Made by a program: the position numbers and the translations under genes. From Cricetomys ansorgei (lineage: Eukaryota; Chordata; Mammalia; Rodentia; Nesomyidae), in the NCBI GenBank assembly GCA_026225945.1, contig JAMJFZ010001228.1, positions 2,549,001 through 2,613,000 of the forward strand: 64,000 nt of DNA, given 5' to 3'. The notes under the pieces are model-generated. The model saw only the letters and a program-made list of their open reading frames with translations, did not search any database and was not told the origin of the DNA. Of the stretch, positions 11,505 to 21,289 are shown one piece after another; position 1 is the stretch's first letter, and each line of letters begins with the position of its first letter.

Positions 11505-11784
11505 AACGTGTGTGTGTGTGTGTGTGGTGTGGTGTGCATATGCACACATATGGAGGATAGAGTGCCACTCACCTTTTTGATCTGAGACAGGGTATCTCAC
11601 TGTCCTGTACTTTGCCAAGCAGGCTAGGCTTGCTAGCCAGTGAGCCTTGGTGTTCTGCCTACCTAGCCTCCCCAGGGCTGGGATTACAAACTGGGTCCAC
11701 TATGCCCATTTTTTTACATAGGTTTTGGGACTCTAACCCAGGTCCCCGAGCATTTTACTGACTAAGCTATCTACTCAGCCCTCC
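11505..11784 (-). mobile_element. B4-type composite SINE with GT tail
   Basis: (GT)n followed by gagacagggtatctcactgt, gcaggctaggcttgctagcc, cagggctgggattacaaact and gactaagctatctactcagc gives a complete reversed element. Confidence 0.85.
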
Positions 11785-12324
11785 AACCAAGTTCTGGAAA
11801 CTTCTAAAGTCTATGTCCCAAGGCCCTGTGGTTCCCAGGGACCCAGATAAAAGGCTCTTGAGTTGAGCTGAGGATACTCCCTGCAAGGCACTGGAACATT
11901 AGCCCAGCAGAGCACAGCGTGTACTTATGCATTACCTCAGCAGCCTTGTGTAGGCTGACACACTCAAGTACATTCCGAGGCCAGGTGCTCCGGGGAGGAT
12001 AGAGAGCAAGGCAACAGGGAAAGCCTCAGCTTGTGGCTTAGTGAAATGGAAAGTGCTCACCTACCCTCTCCTGAGCTTACAGATGCCCTCCACTGTATGT
12101 CATCACAGCAGGTCTCTGGCTTTCATGTGGCCCCTGTTTATAGAAAGTTCTGGAACAGTGAGCAGAGAAGACTTTCATCTGAAGTCATCAAATGAGGATC
12201 TAGAGAGTCTAAGCTATAGATTTTCTTGGTTGTGACTCCGCCAACTTCCACTATTATCTGGGTAGCACCAAAGTCAGCCCTTGTGCACCAACTTCATTAA
12301 AGCCACACCCCTTTAAAAGATGCC
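11785..12324. other. Single-copy interval
   Basis: Unique DNA with short frames only (64 aa plus at 12041-12235). Nothing identifiable. Confidence 0.45.
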
Positions 12325-12712
12325 CTAGTTTTATTTCTGTTGTGATAAAATACCCCAACAAAATCCAAATTAAGGGCACAAAAACTGCTTGTTTGGCTCA
12401 CAATTCCAGGTCACAATCCATCACAGCAGGCAGCCCGGGAAGGAATGTAAGGCAGCTAGTGGCATTCTGTCCCAGAGCAGAGAGAAAGGAATGAAGACAG
12501 GCTTCCTTGCTTTTGCTCAATTTCAGTATTCTTGCACAGGACCCTCTCTAGGGAATGATGCTGCCCACTCTGGGTCTTCTTACATCAATTAACTTAATTA
12601 TAACAATACCCCCACAGATACGCTCACAGGCCAACCCAGTATAGTAAATCCCTCATTGAGACTCTCTTCCCAAGTGATTTTGGTTGTGTCAAGTTGACAG
12701 AGCTAATCGTCA
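12325..12712 (-). mobile_element. ERVL-MaLR-type solo LTR
   Basis: Plus reading gives ttatttctgttgtgataaaa, gtttggctcacaattccagg, gggaatgatgctgcccactc, tcaattaacttaattataac and tgtgtcaagttgacagagct, which is the reverse of a rodent MaLR LTR. Confidence 0.8.
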
Positions 12713-12969
12713 CATGAGAGACAGAATTCTCAGTACTAACATGGAAAGAAGCAGACCACTTACCACTTACTCTAAAGATTATCCATGAGGTATATTCTCT
12801 GATACTCCCCCTCCTCCTCAAGGTATATAACCATGTCTCATTTTAATAACCCCTCAATGGAATGGATGATTCCAGAAAACCTTGATGCACAAGGGGAAAG
12901 AGACCTCCATAGCCTTTGTTCCTACCTTTCTGAATCTAGCACCCAACTTTTTCTTCTTTCATTTCTCAT
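12713..12969. other. Short single-copy gap
   Basis: Unique DNA between an LTR and a SINE. Nothing recognised. Confidence 0.4.
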
Positions 12970-13290
12970 GTGTGTGTGTGTGTGGCATATATGTATTAAA
13001 TATGTTTTACATGTGTGTGGGGCATACACATGTCCACACATACATGTATAGATACAAAGCTGATGTTTAAAATCATCCTTGATAATTATCCCACTTTATT
13101 TACTGAAGAAGCTTCTTATTCAGATCCAGAGCTCCTCTCGCTAGCCAGCTGGTTCTGGAGCTCCCCTGTCTCCACAAGCTAGGGCAGGGATTATAGGCTG
13201 CTCACCATGCTTGGGGATCCAAGCTCCAGCCTTCATACTTACACATCAGGTACATTAACTTGCTGAGTCATCTTCTCAACCCACCCCCTA
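12970..13290 (-). mobile_element. B4-type composite SINE, old
   Basis: A GT/CA-rich reversed tail, a degraded middle with gcagggattataggctgctc and a reversed head (acttgctgagtcatcttctc) are present. Confidence 0.6.
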
Positions 13291-13674
13291 ATATTTGATT
13301 CTGTCTCCCAGAGATTTAGAGTTTGTCTCACTCTCCGCATCTGTAATAAATACCACCCGCCTTTCCAAATCTCTGTCTGTGGGTGTGACTCCAATCCCAG
13401 GCTTTCATCTCCCCCTTGCTGTCATTGATTCACATCTCCTCAAACATATGTAACTTTCAAGAGAAGACTCCGGAAGGCAGTGCCTGAAGATAGACTATTC
13501 CAGATGCATTGATTGGCATAACAGCAGCTAGCAAATCTCATGTGACCAAAGTGCTGGCCCAGCTACCACACACCACATGTCCTCCATTGATTAGAGACTT
13601 GCTCTGGCTGGGTAAAATAATTTGCATGTTTATTTTCATTTACATTCACCATACGTCTAATGAGAGACTGTATT
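13291..13674. other. Single-copy interval
   Basis: No repeat recognised. The 132-aa plus frame at 13509-13907 runs through the ID element, the GA repeat and an LTR, so it is not a gene. Confidence 0.45.
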
Positions 13675-13793
13675 TGGAGTTGGCGTGTAACTTAGTGGCA
13701 GAGAATTTGCTGAGCATGTACAAGGTCCTGGGTCCAATTACAATACCACACACACACACAGAGGGAGAGAGAGAGAGAGAGAGAGGGAGAGAA
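13675..13793 (+). mobile_element. ID-type SINE with CA/GA tail
   Basis: An ID-like tRNA-derived unit (ggcgtgtaacttagtggcag; gtcctgggtccaattacaat) ends in (CA)n and then (GA)n between about 13748 and 13793. Confidence 0.65.
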
Positions 13794-13817
13794 CTGAGGT
13801 ATGGTACAGAAAGTATG

Positions 13818-14102
13818 ATGCTAATCTTGAATGTCAGCTTCGCTGGATTTAGAATCTCCAAGAATACCTGGCCCTTCTATGAACCAGGGTCTCAAGGGAA
13901 GAAGTGAGACAGCACTAGCATTCATCTCTCTTCTGCTCTCTGACTGTGGATGCAATGGGACCCTCTGCCTCACACTCCTGCTGCCACGCCTGCTCCGCCG
14001 TAAGTGACTGCGCCCTCGGACTCCGAGCCAAAATAAACCCTTCCTTCCTGATGCTGCTTTTGTCAGGTATTCTGTCACAGTAACAAGAAAAGGAACCAAC
14101 GT
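13818..14102 (+). mobile_element. ERVL-MaLR-type solo LTR, internally deleted
   Basis: It starts with cttgaatgtcagcttcgctg, has a shortened middle, then ccaaaataaacccttccttc with the AATAAA signal and gtcacagtaacaagaaaagg near the end. Confidence 0.7.
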
Positions 14103-14664
14103 GGTGAGGTTCATTACGCTGTCCCTTGCCGTATGAGTCTGGGGCATTGCGTCACGTTATGACTTTGCAGTAGCTAGGTCAGGACCGCAGAGGAACCTAG
14201 CAGAGGAAAGGGCAGGAGGCAGACAACACTTTCCTTCTGGGTTGTTTTTCCTCCAACCACCTTCAACAACTCACTCAGGCTTCTAGCTGCTCAAAGAAGA
14301 GACTTACTATTCCCTAGTAGAAAGGCCACCACAGCGGCCCAGCCTGCCCTGGCTTCAGATGGACAGTCCAGTGAGTGAAAGCGACAGCAAAGCCCATGAA
14401 TCCGTTGCTGAGAGGACAACTTGGTGTCTCAATTTAACTCTAAAGGAATTCAATTTCACTCTGGGAGCAATCTCCCTTTGGTCTCTGCTACCCTGCCGTG
14501 ATGTCTCTCTTATTTAAATGTATGTGGCTGGAACCTTCCACAGCTCAGCCAGCTGAGTGTCCCCCAGGATTCCTAATGGGGAGCCGGCCATTTCTGGATT
14601 CATTAAATTCCATGGTGAGATGGCATCCATTCTCACCAACCAACGTCTGGTAGCCACACAGAAG
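14103..14664. other. Single-copy interval
   Basis: Unique DNA; 14400-14640 has homeobox-like AT words (caatttaactctaaaggaat, ggattcattaaattcc). The 102-aa minus frame at 14514-14822 enters the following SINE. Confidence 0.4.
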
Positions 14665-14892
14665 GCTGGGGATATAGCCCACTTGGTAAAGTGCTTTCCA
14701 CATAAGCATGAGAATCTGAATTCAGCCCCAGAACCCACCTGAAATATGCCAGGAATCATGGCACATACTTGTCGTGTGCTGCAGCGCTGGGAGGCAGAGA
14801 CAGGCAGATCCCTGTGGGTCACCAGCTGGCAAACCTATTGGAACTAAAGAGTTGCCACTCAGCGGAAGGACCCTGTTGAGGTTGACTTCTGG

Positions 14893-14935
<43 letters not shown>
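14665..14935 (+). mobile_element. B4-type composite SINE with CA repeat
   Basis: Head ggctggggatatagcccact, body with ggcacatacttgtcgtgtgc and cagcgctgggaggcagagac, then a (CA)n tail of about 40 bp at 14895-14935. Confidence 0.8.
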
Positions 14936-14936
<1 letters not shown>

Positions 14937-15307
14937 CACAGAGTCTATGGGATTCATAAGAGCACTTGCCTTCCTTTGTTCTTATGACATCTTCCCAGGA
15001 CTGGAGTAAAGGAAGGAAGCAGGGAACTAATGGGCAAACCTGAGTCCACCCCATTCAGCCTCATCTAAAGAGCAGAGTTGCTTCTTGAACTTCAGGTGGG
15101 ATGCCGTGGGCTACCCAGGAGAACTAGAACAATGGGGAAAGGCCCCTGGACATTCTCATCCTCATATCAAATTCTTCTTGCCTAAGGTGTCTCCTCACCT
15201 CCTCTTACCTAATCTTACCCACTCCTTTCCATTTATCTGTGTCTGATGCTCTCTCCTCTCAAAGCCATGGATCCCAGACCTTAATGACTGAGGACATTCA
15301 CATACTA
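14936..15307. other. Single-copy interval
   Basis: Unique DNA between a SINE and an ancient MIR. Nothing recognised. Confidence 0.4.
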
Positions 15308-15482
15308 ACAGCCCGATGGTGGAGAGCACACACTCTGTCGTCAGTGTGCCTGGGGTCATATCCCAGATCCACCCTTTACCTTTACCTTGTGGTACGTTTC
15401 TTAAGAAGTTATTTATGATACTTTAATTTCCCCAGTAGAAAAATGAGACCAATAGCACCTACATCGCAGAACTAGTTTCTGC
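15308..15482 (+). mobile_element. MIR SINE, 5' and core part
   Basis: ggagagcacacactctgtcg, tgcctggggtcatatcccag, aatttccccagtagaaaaat and gcacctacatcgcagaacta follow the MIR consensus in order. Its 3' end appears about 460 bp downstream. Confidence 0.65.
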
Positions 15483-15715
15483 ATTGCTTTGAACTGATGG
15501 GAACAATTTAAGGGAAGAAAGGTTTATTCAGGCTTACAGTTTCAAAGGCTTACAGTTTCAAAGGGTTTCAGTTCACCCTGGCAGAGCAGCTCAATTCATA
15601 GGCTGTTCAAACCACTGTGGGATAAGAAGCTTAGAACAAAAGGAAACAGTCACTGATGGAATGCCCCCGAATAGTCACTACCAGTGACCTACACCTCTCA
15701 GCTACTTACCACTTT
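15483..15715 (-). mobile_element. Degraded MaLR-type LTR fragment
   Basis: agggaagaaaggtttattca then ggcttacagtttcaaa is the reversed 3' part of a MaLR-type LTR. A 16-bp unit is tandemly duplicated at 15531-15562. The rest is eroded. Confidence 0.45.
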
Positions 15716-15799
15716 TTAAAGGTCCCAAAACCCTCCAAAATAGTTAGAATAACTGGGAATCAGATGCCCAAAGCATAAATCTGTAGAGGGCATTTCATG

Positions 15800-15926
15800 T
15801 TCAAAACACAGCCTTGCGTAGTGTATCACACCACTAATCCCATTATTTGACAAGCAGAGGCAGGCGGATCTCTGTGAGTTTGAGGTCTTTGTCATAAGAC
15901 CTTGTTTCAAAAAGTCAAATTCAAAC
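15800..15926 (+). mobile_element. B1 SINE
   Basis: gcagaggcaggcggatctct, gtgagtttgaggtctttgtc and accttgtttcaaaaag are B1 body sequence; the 5' end is diverged. Confidence 0.8.
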
Positions 15927-15942
15927 CAGGACAGCCATACAT

Positions 15943-16012
15943 GTGTTATAAAAGATTAGATGATTGATACTCAAAAGTGCTCAGCACCCTCGATAATTGT
16001 TGACTGTGTTAT
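15943..16012 (+). mobile_element. MIR SINE, 3' part
   Basis: ataaaagattagatgattga, then tactcaaaagtgctcagcac and cgataattgttgactg match the MIR end that should follow the 15308-15482 piece. Confidence 0.5.
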
Positions 16013-17127
16013 ATAATTTTATTCCTCTCTTTTTCATAATCAGCCCAAGCACATACCCTCAGTTCCAGCACATTACCTAGTTCCCCATTTCCCCAGCACT
16101 GTGCCTTTTTGTACAGCTTTTCTTCCCTGAGTTTTTTTCCACCTAAAACTTCTCTCCTGCAGCTTCTCGCCTGGAGAACATCTATTCATTTGCAAAGTTA
16201 AATTCAAAGGACCTTAACCCTGGTAGGCTTTCCTGGAGCAGTCCACATACAATGGTTTGGTCCTTTCTCTATACATCCAGAAAGTTTTATGTACAGCATT
16301 GCACCTAAGAGGCACTTACCCTTCTGGTGTATAGTCAGCTGTTTCAGATTCTCTGTGCCCTCAGACTGCAGCTCTCTCAGGAGATGAGACATATTCATCT
16401 TTATGTCTGCAGCACCGAGTTTGGAGGCATGCACTGGGCTTAATTGGATCCTTCTGTGTATGGGTTGTGTTCACTCCCCAGGACTGCTGGCTCAGTCTCT
16501 TGTGATGTCAAGGCCTGTGTTTTTTATGTCTTCATAGCTCAGAACTCAAAGGGTTTTCTGAGTACTAATGAGTGCCCTCCATAACCAAATCTTTGATGGA
16601 TAGTTCTTAAGAGTTACAGTGATTCAGACAATAAAATCACTTTTCTATATTTTTCCTTTTTTAAAAAGGCATTCTAGCAACAACTGATCGGGGAATCTGC
16701 CATGAACTTCTATATGAGGTGTCTGCCATGGGAAGCAAGCAGGACAAATAATGACAGCAGTGCCCTTGGCCAAGGGGTGGGCTGTACTAAGAGTCAGAGA
16801 CTAATGCCCTGACCTGATCTTATCATATGAGGTGTGTTACTTCTTGTGTGCACAGAGAACTCAAAAACAGGGGGTAAAGCAGATTCACACATGCTACAAA
16901 GTTGGTGTCATGGTAAGAGGATGAATGCAGTCAGAATTTGGTTAGAAAAATGTTTTTAAACTCTAGCATCCCTAGGCTAGATTTTTAAGCGGTTTTATAG
17001 ACTCCTACAAAGTCAGCACGTATGATGTACCCTACACAAGGGTGCACAACTCTTTCTCCCTGGCCCCCCTATTCTCAGGCCTAACAGCTTGATATAACCA
17101 TCGTGTGGTATATAAAACCCACTTATA
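16013..17127. other. Single-copy interval
   Basis: About 1.1 kb without a repeat I recognise. Frames are under 80 aa and without identifiable domains. Confidence 0.5.
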
Positions 17128-17167
17128 AGGCTGGAGCTGTGGCTTGGTCGGTAGACTGCTTGCCTGG
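17128..17167 (+). mobile_element. B4-type SINE, 5' piece of a split copy
   Basis: aaggctggagctgtggcttg and tagactgcttgcct are the first 40 bases of the tRNA-like head. The element resumes at 17543 beyond an inserted LTR. Confidence 0.8.
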
Positions 17168-17542
17168 AGTTCTGGCTAGTTTCATGTCAACTTGACACAA
17201 GCTACAGTCTTTTCCGAAGAAGGAATCTCCATGGAGAAAATGCTCCCATCAGATTGGCTTGTGAGCAATCATGTGATTGATAATTGATGTGGGAGGATCC
17301 AGCTCACTGTGGATGGGTATCACCCCGGGCCAGTGGTCCTGGATGCTGTAAGAAAGCAGGCTGAGTAAGCCATGATGAGAAAGCCAGTAAGCTGTGTGCC
17401 TCTACGGGTTTGCTTCAGTTCCTGCCCTGACTCCTTTCTATGAAGTACTGTGATATGGAACTGTAAGCTGAAATAAAACCTTTCCTCTGAGCTGCTTTTT
17501 GTCACGGTGTTTATCACAGCAACAGAAACCTTGACTGAGACA
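17168..17542 (+). mobile_element. ERVL-MaLR-type solo LTR inserted in a SINE
   Basis: A 375-bp LTR begins with ctggctagtttcatgtcaac, has taagctgaaataaaaccttt (AATAAA signal) and ends in ccttgactgagaca. It sits between cctgg (17163-17167) and cctag (17543-17547), a probable 5-bp target duplication with one change. Confidence 0.85.
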
Positions 17543-17712
17543 CCTAGCACGTTTGAGGTTCTGGTTTCCATCCCCAGTGTTATATAAACGAAGGGTGGTG
17601 GTGCAGTCCAGCGTTTGGTTAGTGGAGGGATGAGGATCAGGAGCAGATCATCCTCAGCTAGTAGTGAGTTTCAGGCCAGTGAGGACTACATGAGACCCTG
17701 TCTCAAACATAA
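17543..17712 (+). mobile_element. B4-type SINE, 3' piece of a split copy
   Basis: cctagcacgtttgaggttct continues the head broken at 17167, followed by a B1-like body (gtggtggtgcagtccagcg; actacatgagaccctgtctc). Confidence 0.8.
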
Positions 17713-17715
17713 ATT

Positions 17716-17936
17716 TATAAGGATGGAGAAATGAGTCAGAGGTTAAGAGCACATGGGTTCAGTGACAAGCACCCCCATTGCAGCTCACAATCATCTATAA
17801 TTCCAGCGCCAAAAGATCTGAAGCCCTCTTCTGCTATCCTTGGATACTGTGCACACAGGTACACAGACATACATGCAGGCAAAACACTTATACACATAAA
17901 ATAAAAATAAAAATCTTTACAAAATACAAATGCACA
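17716..17936 (+). mobile_element. B2/B3-type SINE
   Basis: aatgagtcagaggttaagag, attgcagctcacaatcatct, ctataattccagcgcc, and the tail acatgcaggcaaaacactta with cataaaataaaaataaa are typical B3. Confidence 0.85.
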
Positions 17937-17941
17937 TATGC

Positions 17942-17972
<31 letters not shown>
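17937..17972. repeat. (TATG)n microsatellite
   Basis: Tetranucleotide tatg repeats directly follow the A-rich tail of the SINE, from which they probably grew. Confidence 0.9.
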
Positions 17973-17973
<1 letters not shown>

Positions 17974-18071
17974 GTTATGTAAATTTGGGGCTAAATATCA
18001 CAATGTTTTCTAACTAAAGACACTCTAAAGAGTAAATTAGCACCCTAACTGATTGGAAATTTGGAAAGGTT

Positions 18072-18188
18072 TGTAGAGGAGCTAGAAAGACTGATCAGTG
18101 GATAAAGAAAGCATTTGCCACCCACCCTGAGTCCAGATGCCCCACACCCATAGAAATGCCAAGTGGGCATGGCAGAAGTCTGTAGGGC
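18072..18188 (+). mobile_element. SINE head fragment
   Basis: gagctagaaagactgatcag, gataaagaaagcatttgcca and tccagatgccccacacccat form a degraded tRNA-like head with part of the body. Confidence 0.5.
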
Positions 18189-18351
18189 ACAGTTTCTGAT
18201 TTTTGTTCCTTATAAATTACCATCTAATTTGCATCTCAATGACAAAGTATCAAGATAAAAGGAACATAAAGGAACACCAGAAACAGGCTCCCCACCCCTT
18301 CTTTCTCAGAGAAATGCACTAATATCTCCAAACTTGGTTTGTGAATGTATT

Positions 18352-18712
18352 TGTAACTTTTCTTCTTGTGACAAAAGTATCTGATACCCGATGAGAGCAA
18401 CTTAAGACAGGAAGAGTTTATTCTGGCTTATAGTTGAGGGTACAGTCCATCCTGGAGGAAAAGTACAGCAACTGAAGTGTGGGGCAACTGGTCACACTGT
18501 ATCTACCATCAGGAAGCAGAGAGAGATGATTGCTGGTTCTAAGCTGGCTTTCTTCCATTCAGTCCAGGATCCTTTCATAAAATGATGCAACTAACGTTCA
18601 GGGAAGTTTACCCACTTTAATAACTCAGTATAGAAACTCCCTCACAGAAATGCACAGAGCACTGTCTTCTAGATGATTCTAGATCCTGTTAAGTTGACAA
18701 CAAATATAAACT
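18352..18712 (-). mobile_element. ERVL-MaLR-type solo LTR
   Basis: Plus reading: tcttcttgtgacaaaagtat, gtttattctggcttatagtt, ccattcagtccaggatcctt and gatcctgttaagttgacaac. It ends immediately before another LTR in the same orientation. Confidence 0.75.
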
Positions 18713-18714
18713 AC

Positions 18715-19128
18715 TTCTGTGTTCCATAGCTGTGATAAAGTAGTCTAACAAAAATCTACCAAGGGGAGGAAGGGTTTATTTGGCTTACAATTCCAGGTTA
18801 TACTCTCCCATTACAGGGAAGTCACATGAGCAGGAGCCTGAGACAGGTGGTCACAAAATGTCTGCAGTCAAGAACAGAAAGAAATGCACTTACACTTCAT
18901 GCTTGCTCACTCTCATCTAACTTTTCCCACTCTTATATAGATCAGAACCCCTTGCCTAGGGAATAGTGCCACCCACAGTGAGCTGTGTCCTTCTATATCA
19001 ATTAACAATCAAGAAATTTCTCCAAAGAGAGACCTACACAGCAACCTGATCTAGATAATTCCTCAATCGAAACTCTTCCTACATGACTGCGTGTTGTGTC
19101 ACGTTGATAGTTAAAACTAACTGGCACA
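18715..19128 (-). mobile_element. ERVL-MaLR-type solo LTR
   Basis: Plus reading: ttccatagctgtgataaagt, gggtttatttggcttacaat, gccacccacagtgagctgtg, atcaattaacaatcaagaaa and gtgtcacgttgatagttaaa. It belongs to a different subgroup from the LTR to its left. Confidence 0.8.
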
Positions 19129-19771
19129 TACAGTAATGCTGAGATAACAATCCAAGCAGCCCAGAAAGGAGGCTTTCATTCCATATAAAGACATCTTCTC
19201 TGGCGCTGTAACATCCACTTTCAGCCAGTGCCATTAGCTTCAGATGTGCTGCAAAATGACACACTGTAGCCTATCCCCAGTGCCCAAGCAACACATCAAA
19301 TCAAACATCTCACCATTCCCTCTGATTGTGGATCAGCAAAATTTATCTTGACATATGAAGGAAAAACAGATCTTTTTCAGAAGTTTTATCTCTAAGACTA
19401 AATAAAAACCTCCCTTGGAAGCCTATTAAAATTACGATGATCCTCTCCAGTCTGGTATATCCACGCTGTAGGAGTATCTTTCTCTACTTCTGGTATAGGT
19501 TAGGCCTGTAAAAGCTTTTAGTTGGATGGACATCTCATGTGTCTCCCACATAAACCATTTTTGGCAGTCATAAGCAAGGCCTAGAAACAACTCCTCGGGC
19601 TTCTTTCCCTTATCATCCTCCCCTGATGACTTTTCCTTTCTAGCCACACCAGTTTCTGGTTGTGACTTTTTGATTAAGTCCAGCCTATATCACTCATGTT
19701 CTCAGTTCTTAGAGAAAAGGAACTTTTATCTGTTGAAGGGATGGTCCTGATTTGAATGTCCTTGACATAAG
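19129..19771. other. Single-copy interval
   Basis: Unique DNA. A 71-aa minus frame (19432-19647) has normal amino-acid variety but matches no domain I know and lacks flanking splice or promoter signals, so it is not called. Confidence 0.45.
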
Positions 19772-19986
19772 TATATTAAAATGTGCTTGTCATATAAGCA
19801 TGAAGACCTGAGTTTGATCCCCAGAAGCATGTTAAAAAAACACTGGGGATGGTGTGTGCCTGGAATCCGAGCACTAGGAAGGCACAGACAGTTGGATTCC
19901 TAGGGCTTGCTGGCCAGTTAGTCTAACAAATGGGTAAACATTAAGTTCAATGAGAGACACTATCTCAAAAAATAAGGTAGGGGTGG
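19772..19986 (+). mobile_element. B4-type SINE, left piece of a split copy
   Basis: tgcttgtcatataagcatga, gagtttgatccccagaagca, gggcttgctggccagttagt and actatctcaaaaaataaggt are present. The copy breaks at the end of this piece. Confidence 0.8.
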
Positions 19987-20212
19987 TGGCTAGAGAGATG
20001 GCTCAGCAGTTAAGAGCACTTACTGGCCTTCTAGGGGACATGAGTTCAGTTCCCAATATCCACAAGGCAGCTCACAGCTACCTGTAACTCCTGTTCTAGG
20101 GGATTCAACATTCTCTTCTGGCGGCATGAGGCACCAGGCATGAGTATAGTTCATAGGCATGCATGCAGGCAAAACACTCTACATGTAAAATAATACAATA
20201 AGAAGTAAAGTG
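19987..20212 (+). mobile_element. B2/B3-type SINE inserted in a B4-type SINE
   Basis: A full B3: gagagatggctcagcagtta, gagttcagttcccaatatcc, aaggcagctcacagctacct, atgcatgcaggcaaaacact and an A-rich tail. Confidence 0.85.
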
Positions 20213-20295
20213 AGAATAATCAAGGGGGACACCCAACATTGAGCTCTGTCCCCCAGAACACAGGCAGAAGTGACTTCCCATGAATGTACACACAT

Positions 20296-20337
<42 letters not shown>
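20213..20337 (+). mobile_element. B4-type SINE, right piece with CA repeat
   Basis: gacacccaacattgagctct continues the B4-type 3' part broken at 19986, ending in a (CA)n run at about 20294-20337. Confidence 0.75.
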
Positions 20338-20338
<1 letters not shown>

Positions 20339-20384
20339 AGACGGGAGGGAATCCCCTCTATCATTCTAGAGTCCAGGCAGAATT

Positions 20385-20560
20385 AAGTGCTCATTTAGGC
20401 TAAACTCAGTCAGAACCGGTCAAATGAATGTCTGCAAATAAATGTCTTTAATAATTGAGGCATTAAACCAATCTGTATGCATACGCCAGTGCCTTGATAC
20501 CAATTAAAGAAGGTCAGAAAATTCTGCAAGGAGAATGAATTCTCAGCCTCAGAGGAGAAC
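20385..20560. other. Candidate conserved AT-rich block
   Basis: Single-copy DNA with taataattga, ttaaaccaatc, the perfect palindrome GTATGCATAC (20475-20484) and taccaattaaag. The texture suggests a regulatory element, untested. Confidence 0.25.
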
Positions 20561-20601
20561 ACCACCTCTGTGCTGTCCTGCATGTGAGGGGGAGGCTAGG
20601 T

Positions 20602-20622
20602 GCAGGCAGGCAGGCAGGCAGG
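20602..20622. repeat. (AGGC)n microsatellite
   Basis: Five copies of the tetramer aggc in tandem. Confidence 0.85.
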
Positions 20623-21289
20623 CTGCCAACCCTCAAGAAGGCAGCCCCTTTCTTTCTGTTACCTGGACTTGCCACTTGTCAGTCCTGGAACTGGCAATTA
20701 TAGAAGTACTGTGAGCTCAGTGTGGCTCTACAGACAGCGCAGAAGGACTGAGTCACAGACACAAAACCCACTCCAGGTGCCTGGCTCTGCCCAGGTGCCA
20801 AGCTTCGGGAATGGTGTTAGGAGCTCTTTTGTAAATACCAGGTGGAAGGTGCCTTCTGTATGATTGATTTTCAATATAAGGATATTTCTGCCTTATAGAT
20901 CATAGTTCCTGAAGATGCTCATACCCCTGACCTGACAAAGAATCTTGCATGATCGTTTCACACAACCCGGTTGAATAGGGTTCCCCACTACAACTCTTTA
21001 AAAGATTTATAAAATTGCGAATGAATGTTGGGGTTAAAATGACAAAGTCAAGAACACTGGGCAAGGTAAGTAAGAGGGCTTGCAACTGGGGCATGAGACG
21101 ACCAAGTAACCAAATAGGAGGAAGGATGGGCTCTGGAAAAATCAGTAAAGCCAGCATTTAGCAGCCTCCAGCAGGCTCTCTCTGGCCCCTCTGCAATCTC
21201 ACTGAGGAACACACTCAAGGCAGGGCTGCCCTTTTCTTCTAGTAAATGCCTCGATTTTATGAGTAGTGCCAACACAAAAATACGACTTT
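20623..21289. other. Single-copy interval
   Basis: No recognised repeat. Overlapping short frames on both strands (75-87 aa) have no identifiable domain. Confidence 0.4.

Noticed and set aside
13675..13752. tRNA-like sequence
   Set aside because: It is an ID SINE head, with decayed tRNA folding and a CA/GA tail, not a tRNA gene. The same applies to every tRNA-like head in the window.
13920..14040. Small cluster of CpGs as a CpG island
   Set aside because: It is about 120 bp long and falls within an LTR.
19432..19647. 71-aa minus frame with balanced amino-acid composition
   Set aside because: No recognisable domain, no flanking splice sites, and length within chance for this base composition.
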